From Lactarius indigo (Eukaryota > Basidiomycota > Agaricomycetes > Russulales > Russulaceae): DNA of 64,000 nucleotides. Below, piece by piece: positions 59,174 through 64,000 of the stretch. The position numbers and the translations under genes were made by a program. Position 1 is the first letter of the stretch. The number at the start of each line of letters is the position of its first letter. The stretch lies in assembly GCA_025766275.1 (NCBI GenBank), contig JAFKAC010000052.1, positions 342,843 through 406,842 of the forward strand, given 5' to 3'. The notes under the pieces were generated by a model, which saw nothing but the letters and a program-made list of their open reading frames with translations, ran no database searches and was not told the DNA's origin.

Positions 59174-60077
59174 ATGCCACCACTATCCACGGCAGAGCAC
59201 TCCCCTACTCCTTCTTCCTCCTCTATCCACCCAGTTGTTGTAACTAACACACTACCGCTCCTTCCGAAAATACAGTCAGTACAAATTCAGGAGCGAATAT
59301 TCACCCACAGTAGTCTAACCGCGAGGCGCCGGGGTGAGTTCGAAGCGCCTCGAGATAATCCAAGCCGCGATAATGAAGAGTGTGTTTGCCGTTCCGCTTC
59401 TTTCATCAATCCGATCGATTGAATTACCTGTGAGATTGGCACACATCGGGGACCAGGTAGTTAGCCTGGCTGTTACGGATCTCATCCAAGGCCACTATCC
59501 TCGTTTGCGTGTTGGTCCCACCTCCGTCCGTCGCCACATCATCCTTTCCATTGTCTCTATGTTCTCACCACTGACGAGCCAGAAATTGCGAGATCGCATC
59601 AAGTGTGGTGACGCCCTCGCGGCAATGTATGTGTTTATCTTTTGGCCAGTTAAGCAGTACTAACGTATCTGTGTTCCAAGTGCCGTGCAGTATGGTCTTC
59701 ATGAAAGTCTAAGAATCCAAGCTCCCAATCTCAAAGCTTCTCAGAGCGTGCAAGGTATGGCCACTGTGCATATCGTTGCCTCTTACATAACGCTTAACCT
59801 CTCGTCCTATCCAAAGTGGATGTGTTCAAGGTACCTGCCTTCTCGAGGTTTTCGATACCATGTGGGGATCTTCTGAAGACTAGTACAGGCATACGTAGGT
59901 GGGCTATTCAGGGAACAGGGCATGGATGTCGTCAAGCAATGGCTCGATCCGCTCTTTGGACCCCTCTTAGACGTTGCGTACCAGGATGAGCGCCGGGACC
60001 ACCTCGTAGCCGGGCCTGTTTCACCAGAAACTACCTCTCGCACGCCTAACAGTGGGCGCAAAACGGCGAAGAGCTAG
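59174..60077 (+). CDS. RNase III-like protein R3, predicted catalytically inactive
   Basis: Six exons (59174-59379, 59435-59525, 59583-59626, 59681-59754, 59817-59830, 59889-60077) encode 205 residues with no lesion. Exons 2, 3 and 5 have exactly the lengths seen in R1 (91, 44, 14). The ATG at 59174 is the first in frame. Motifs in order are IFTHSSLTARR, the signature DNEE/LAHIGDQVVSLAVTDLI, VGPTSKLRDRIKCGDALAA, YGLHESLR, VDVFK/AYVGGLFREQGMDVV and a short basic tail ending RKTAKS. The second Glu of NExLEFLGD is Ala and the last Glu of DxxE is Lys; the first Asp of that pair is kept. It is a single RNase III domain without a dsRNA-binding domain. Intact splice signals and frame, despite an altered active site, suggest a selected non-catalytic role. 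It could instead be a recent copy not yet broken. Confidence 0.72.
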
Positions 60078-61002
60078 CCTGAAAGACGGTGGAGAAGCAG
60101 GTAAGACATTGTCATAATGATACTCCTGTATACGCATGGTGCGGATATTTCGACCTGACACTTTGTCTTGCTACTACTAGATGCACCCGACTCTGGGTCT
60201 ACGAATAGGCCCGCTAGCGTATCGCCTCGACGACGCTCGCCGGAGACTGCGGGTTGACTGAGAGGGGCAAGAAGAAGCGGCGTCGGTCGAGATAGGGTGG
60301 AAGGGGTGCGATGTCAAATATGACAGTACCGGATCTGCACCTTCAAGTTCCGTCTTAGTGACCGGGTTTAAACGCAGGAGGAGCGAGGAGAAGGACTCGA
60401 AAGTAGCGAAGAGACACACGAAGAATGGAAAGGCGATGGAGAATAAAAGAATTGTAGTTTAGTTCAGTCTGTAATCATATAAATAAGGAACCCATTCGCT
60501 GGTGTGCTTGCTTTCAGGGTTGACTTGATTAGCACCACCCCCTGACACTGCGTGTATTGTTTCAGGGTCGGACTAGTTGTTCACGGGGGCTTTTACGAAC
60601 GCGCACTGCCTTCGGTTCTTCTGCTAGCAGCACCTGCGTCCTCGTGGTATGATCGCTGGTGCTTGAGCTCTTGCGGCGCCGCCCAGTTGGACACTGCCCC
60701 CAGTATACTTGAATTGGCATCGCGGGACGCACATCGCTGCGGAACTTGTAAATATGGTCCATAGCGCGATAAATCTTCGCAAATGAATTGAAGAAACGTG
60801 GAAACCTGCACATCCATGGTTCGGTCGCTATCGTGTCAATACTCTGGCACGGTCTGCATGGAGTACAATGTCGCTGGGGTCACACACCTGTACACACTTT
60901 GGTGCACAGGTTCCAAATGCTCTAGCGAGGCCCTGCGGTTGCAGTCGTACACCGTGCGGGCTTCTGAGGTACGCGCGTTTATGGTACCGCCGCTATGAAC
61001 TT
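59988..61002 (+). repeat. Direct duplication, copy 1 (R3 3' end plus downstream kilobase)
   Basis: From the last exon of R3 (GAGCGCCGGGACCACCTCGT) through about 1 kb downstream, the sequence recurs at 62928-64000. Shared landmarks are GCAAAACGGCGAAGAGCTAG, CGTCGCCTCGACGACGCTCGCC or near variants, GTTGACTTGATT, GTTCACGGGGGCTTTTACGA, CACTGCCCCCAGTA and GTGGGCTTCTGAGGTACG. Copies are diverged with small indels. Inside, a minus-strand frame at 60562-60760 (MDHIYKFRSDVRPAMP) has a coding-like look but no family. Confidence 0.75.
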
Positions 61003-62927
61003 CGGCGGGAAAGTCGTCTTTGCTGGCTAGTTTCCTAGGGTGTACGAAACGACAAGTATGGTTACGAAGGTTGGTGCCCTACGACGCTTCGCACTCAGCG
61101 CTGCTTACTTTGGCGGAGAAAGCGAGCGCATGTAATAAGACGAGCAACGCGACGTGGTTCCGTGACATAGGCGTGGCGCGGAGGGAATGCGCAGCACCTT
61201 GGTCCGTGGGGAACGCGCCGAATCGAGCCCGGGGTTCCCCTGGCGCGAGGCTTATATAATGTTCATCTCCGTGACAGGCGGCGGATGCGATACGAGCCAG
61301 AGGAAGGTAGACGGGAGGAGATCGGACCCTGGACAGAGATTAAACGAGGTGATTGTGTTTGAGGCGGTGAAGAAGACGTTTAAGAGGGAGCCAGCGAAAG
61401 AGGAGCAGTAAGAAGGACGTCAGTGGCACGTCACGGTATGCGATGCTCGGGACAATGGGAACATGCAATGAAACCCAGTAGCATGATAGATGAGATCGAG
61501 TAGGCAGCCCTGCCACATCCTGTCGAACCGCTGTAGTAAGTACTTCAACTATCTCAACTCGCGAGGCAATGTCCTAGGCTTCTAGCGAGGTCAGAGTAGA
61601 CTCCTCGGTCTCCGCGCTCGAAAGTTCTGGAAACAAGCCGAGCAGTGCAAGAAGCAGCGCGGCGCACATAGATGCCAGAGTCGCGGTGGTGCGAGCCCTG
61701 GTGACTCTGAACAGCCGGAACTGTGGGACCATGACCGTGAGCTTCGTGTTGCCATCTAGCAAAATGAAACTCATGATGGTCATCTACAGTACTAGCAATC
61801 GCTTCGCTGTCCACTGGTACCGAATATACCTCCCGAAACGGCCGACGTTTCTGAGGACTCGAAGCACCACTTAACCGGGATTACTGTGCCTTGACTTGGC
61901 CACTACTAGTAGTACCGGACTGTAAAACCTTGTTTGGAATTGTTGTTAGTCACGGTATTGTTATTTTTGTTCACTTTGATCCTTGCTTCGACCTTTTGAC
62001 ACACAATGTGCACTGGCAGTCCGTGATGCAAAATCGTAATCTTATCTCGCACTGTATGTTTCCAAAATTTCTCGGGTGGCACATTGATATCCCCGAAATG
62101 TGCCATGCTTAGTGCCATCACTGCTATGCTCATTTTCAAATGCGCTATCACTCGCTCGATTTCTCCTTTGAAGCCCATCCAGATACACTATCGGATAAGA
62201 GTAGGTTTATCTCCTTCCAAGGTTTATCTCCTTCCAATCACTGCTAGATTTTGTCTTCCACCAAGGGACGCGGCTGAAGTGATCAACATCTTCATACAAG
62301 CGCGCATCGCAAAGTCGAGGCCGTAAGCCAGATTAAATGAAGGTACCCCGAGCTTCTCAATAATGTATGGTCTGCATCCGGCGCGGGGAAAACGTGCCTA
62401 CCTACATCTCACCAACTGCTAGCAGCCAGCCACCAGGACAAGCCGTATACCAGAAAGCCCAGAGGAGCCAATTCGTACAGGCAGCCTGACGGGGGCAGGA
62501 CCGATATCTTTGTTTAGCTGCTCAGAACCGACGCCTTGCAAATCGGCATCAAGGAGGCAATGGGTTTGGCGCCACGAGGCAGAACTTCAAAGCGGGAGAA
62601 TAAGAAAACGTGGGCCGTGTGAGGATGACGATGGACGAGGTAAGTTACCGCACAGCCGTGCAACCCGAGTCAGAGGTAGCGAATCGTTCATATGCGTGGG
62701 AAGTAGCAGGTGAGGACGAAGAGCGGGAGCAAGCGGGGCAATCCATTTGCGATAAGAGATATATAATAGGCTTTGGTGCGGCGCAAAGCGAACAAACGTT
62801 TGATGGAATGTGGTAGTGTGGCGACTTAGGTAACGCGATTCCATATGCACAACCGCTACTTCTTCATATATATATGGACGTGTCGTTCTGAAATCAGATG
62901 GTGCACACAAAGGCAAGGCAAAAGAAG
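61003..62927. other. Spacer between the two direct-duplication copies
   Basis: No gene recognised. A minus-strand frame at 61574-61783 ends in a hydrophobic stretch (ASMCAALLLALLGLFPEL) and could be a membrane-protein exon, but has no partner exons. A 17-base unit GGTTTATCTCCTTCCAA is repeated head to tail at 62204-62237. TACAGTA lies at 61785. Confidence 0.4.
62204..62237. repeat. Perfect 17-base tandem duplication
   Basis: GGTTTATCTCCTTCCAA occurs twice in a row. This is typical of replication slippage or of a small duplication left at a break. Confidence 0.9.
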
Positions 62928-64000
62928 GCTGAGCGCCGAGACAACCTCGTGGCCGGGCCTACTGCATCGGCAACTACCCCCCACAAGCCTAACAACGAGC
63001 GCAAACGGCGAAGAGCTAGCTTGTAAGATGGTGGAAGTGGAGATGCAGGTAAGACATCGTCACAATGACGCGCGCATGTGCGCATGGTGCGAATGTTTCT
63101 ACCTGACGCTTTGTCTCGCTAGTACTAGATGCACCCGGGCCGACTCTGGGTCCACTGATAGGCCTACTAGTGCGTCGCCTCGACGACACTCGCCGGCAAC
63201 TGCGGGGTTGGCCGAGAGGGGCACGAGGAAACGACGTCGGTCGGGATAGGCTGGCGGGGTCTGATACCAAAGATATGGCAGTACCTCGTCTGCACCTTCA
63301 GGACCCGTCCTAGTCTGAACACCCTCACCGCGACTTGATTTAAATGCAGGAGCAAGGGGAAGGATCCGAAAGTAAAGAAGAGACACACGCAGAACGAAGA
63401 GGTGATGAGGACAAATAGAATCGTAGCTTAATTCTGTCTGTGATTATATAAATATCAAAAAAAAAGAAAAACTCTGGTCGCCAGTATACTCACTAGTACT
63501 TTCGGGGTTGACTTGATTGGCACCTGTCCTCCTGACACGGCGTGTGCATTGTTGCAGGGTTCGTACTACAGCAGTTGTTCACGGAGGCTTTTACGAAGGT
63601 GCACTTCCTTTGGTTCTTCCACTAGCTCAGCAGCATCTGCGCCTCAGTGATACGATCGCTAGTGCTTGAGTTTTTGCGGCGGCGTCGATTGCGAGTTGGG
63701 CACTGCCCCCAGTAGACTTGAATTGGCGTTGCGACGCACCTCGTTTCTGTACTTGTGAAAGCGGTCTATGGCGCGAGAAATGCATTGTCAGAACGTGAAA
63801 GCCTGCACATTCATGGTTCGCTCGCCATCGAGTCAATGCTCTGGCACAGTCTGCATGTAGTACGCTGCCGTTGTGATCACATTGCAACACCTGTGCATGT
63901 TTGCACACAAGTTCAAAACACTCTAGAAAGGCCCTGAAATTGTGGTCGTACACTATGTGGGCTTCTGAGGTACGTGCGTTGATAGTACTGTCGCCAGAAC
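62928..64000 (+). pseudogene. R4: 3' fragment of an R3-like gene plus downstream flank
   Basis: The homology with R3 begins abruptly inside the last exon (GCTGAGCGCCGAGACAACCTCGTG) and runs through the stop-codon region GCGAAGAGCTAG near 63006-63017 and the downstream kilobase to the window end. No upstream RNase III exons are found at 62300-62900, so the unit was copied without its 5' part or lost it. The copy may continue beyond the window. Confidence 0.7.

Noticed and set aside
1..64000. CRISPR arrays, prophage, rRNA, telomere repeats, plasmid-type origins
   Set aside because: I looked for regularly spaced direct repeats, TTAGGG-type arrays and rRNA-like conserved stretches and saw none; gene structure is plainly eukaryotic.

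Overview
The window looks like nuclear DNA of a basidiomycete fungus, probably an Agaricomycete. The evidence is: genes broken into many exons by 46-77 nt GT-AG introns with CTNAC-like branch points; a Tnp2-type (CACTA/EnSpm) transposase relic; a tandem family of wax-synthase-like membrane O-acyltransferases; an F-box family; fungal S41 and S53 proteases; and a KEL3/KLHDC4-type kelch protein. There are no operons and no plasmid, phage or CRISPR features. Exon borders below were worked out by hand from splice signals, reading phase and agreement between paralogs.

Layout. 0-2.9 kb: decayed Tnp2 transposase. 3.4-10.4 kb: head-to-tail array of three wax-synthase-like MBOAT genes with conserved promoters. 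Its two spacers carry the same ~370 bp element in opposite orientations. 11.8-12.6 kb: hypothetical gene. 13.6-14.9 kb: exon-like pieces on the minus strand. 16.4-18.1 kb (+), 38.2-39.9 kb (-) and 44.9-46.8 kb (-): three diverged members of one F-box family with the same four-exon plan (three exons plus a frameshift or cryptic intron in the second). 19.6-22.3 kb (-): secreted CPAF-like S41 protease, 16 exons. 25.1-27.8 kb (-): KEL3-like kelch protein, 14 exons. 30.0-30.9 kb (-): NmrA-like protein with a GC-AG intron. 34.6-36.7 kb: wreck of an S53 sedolisin. 42.7-43.4 kb (-): low-complexity His/Pro/Gln/Ser protein.

49-64 kb is a repeat-rich accessory block built around a small single-domain RNase III-like family: two intact genes (R1, R3), a pseudogene (R2), and two 3' fragments. 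All copies with a readable active site have lost two of the four metal-binding acidic residues, so they look like pseudo-enzymes that are still spliced. R2 and R3 lie in duplicated segments, and the 3' end of R3 plus about 1 kb downstream is duplicated again at the right edge.

No shared pathway joins the genes. The intact single-copy genes (S41 protease, kelch protein, NmrA protein) alternate with recently expanding or decaying families. TACAGTA/TACTGTA occurs about 31 times, roughly four times the number expected by chance, and almost always between genes.
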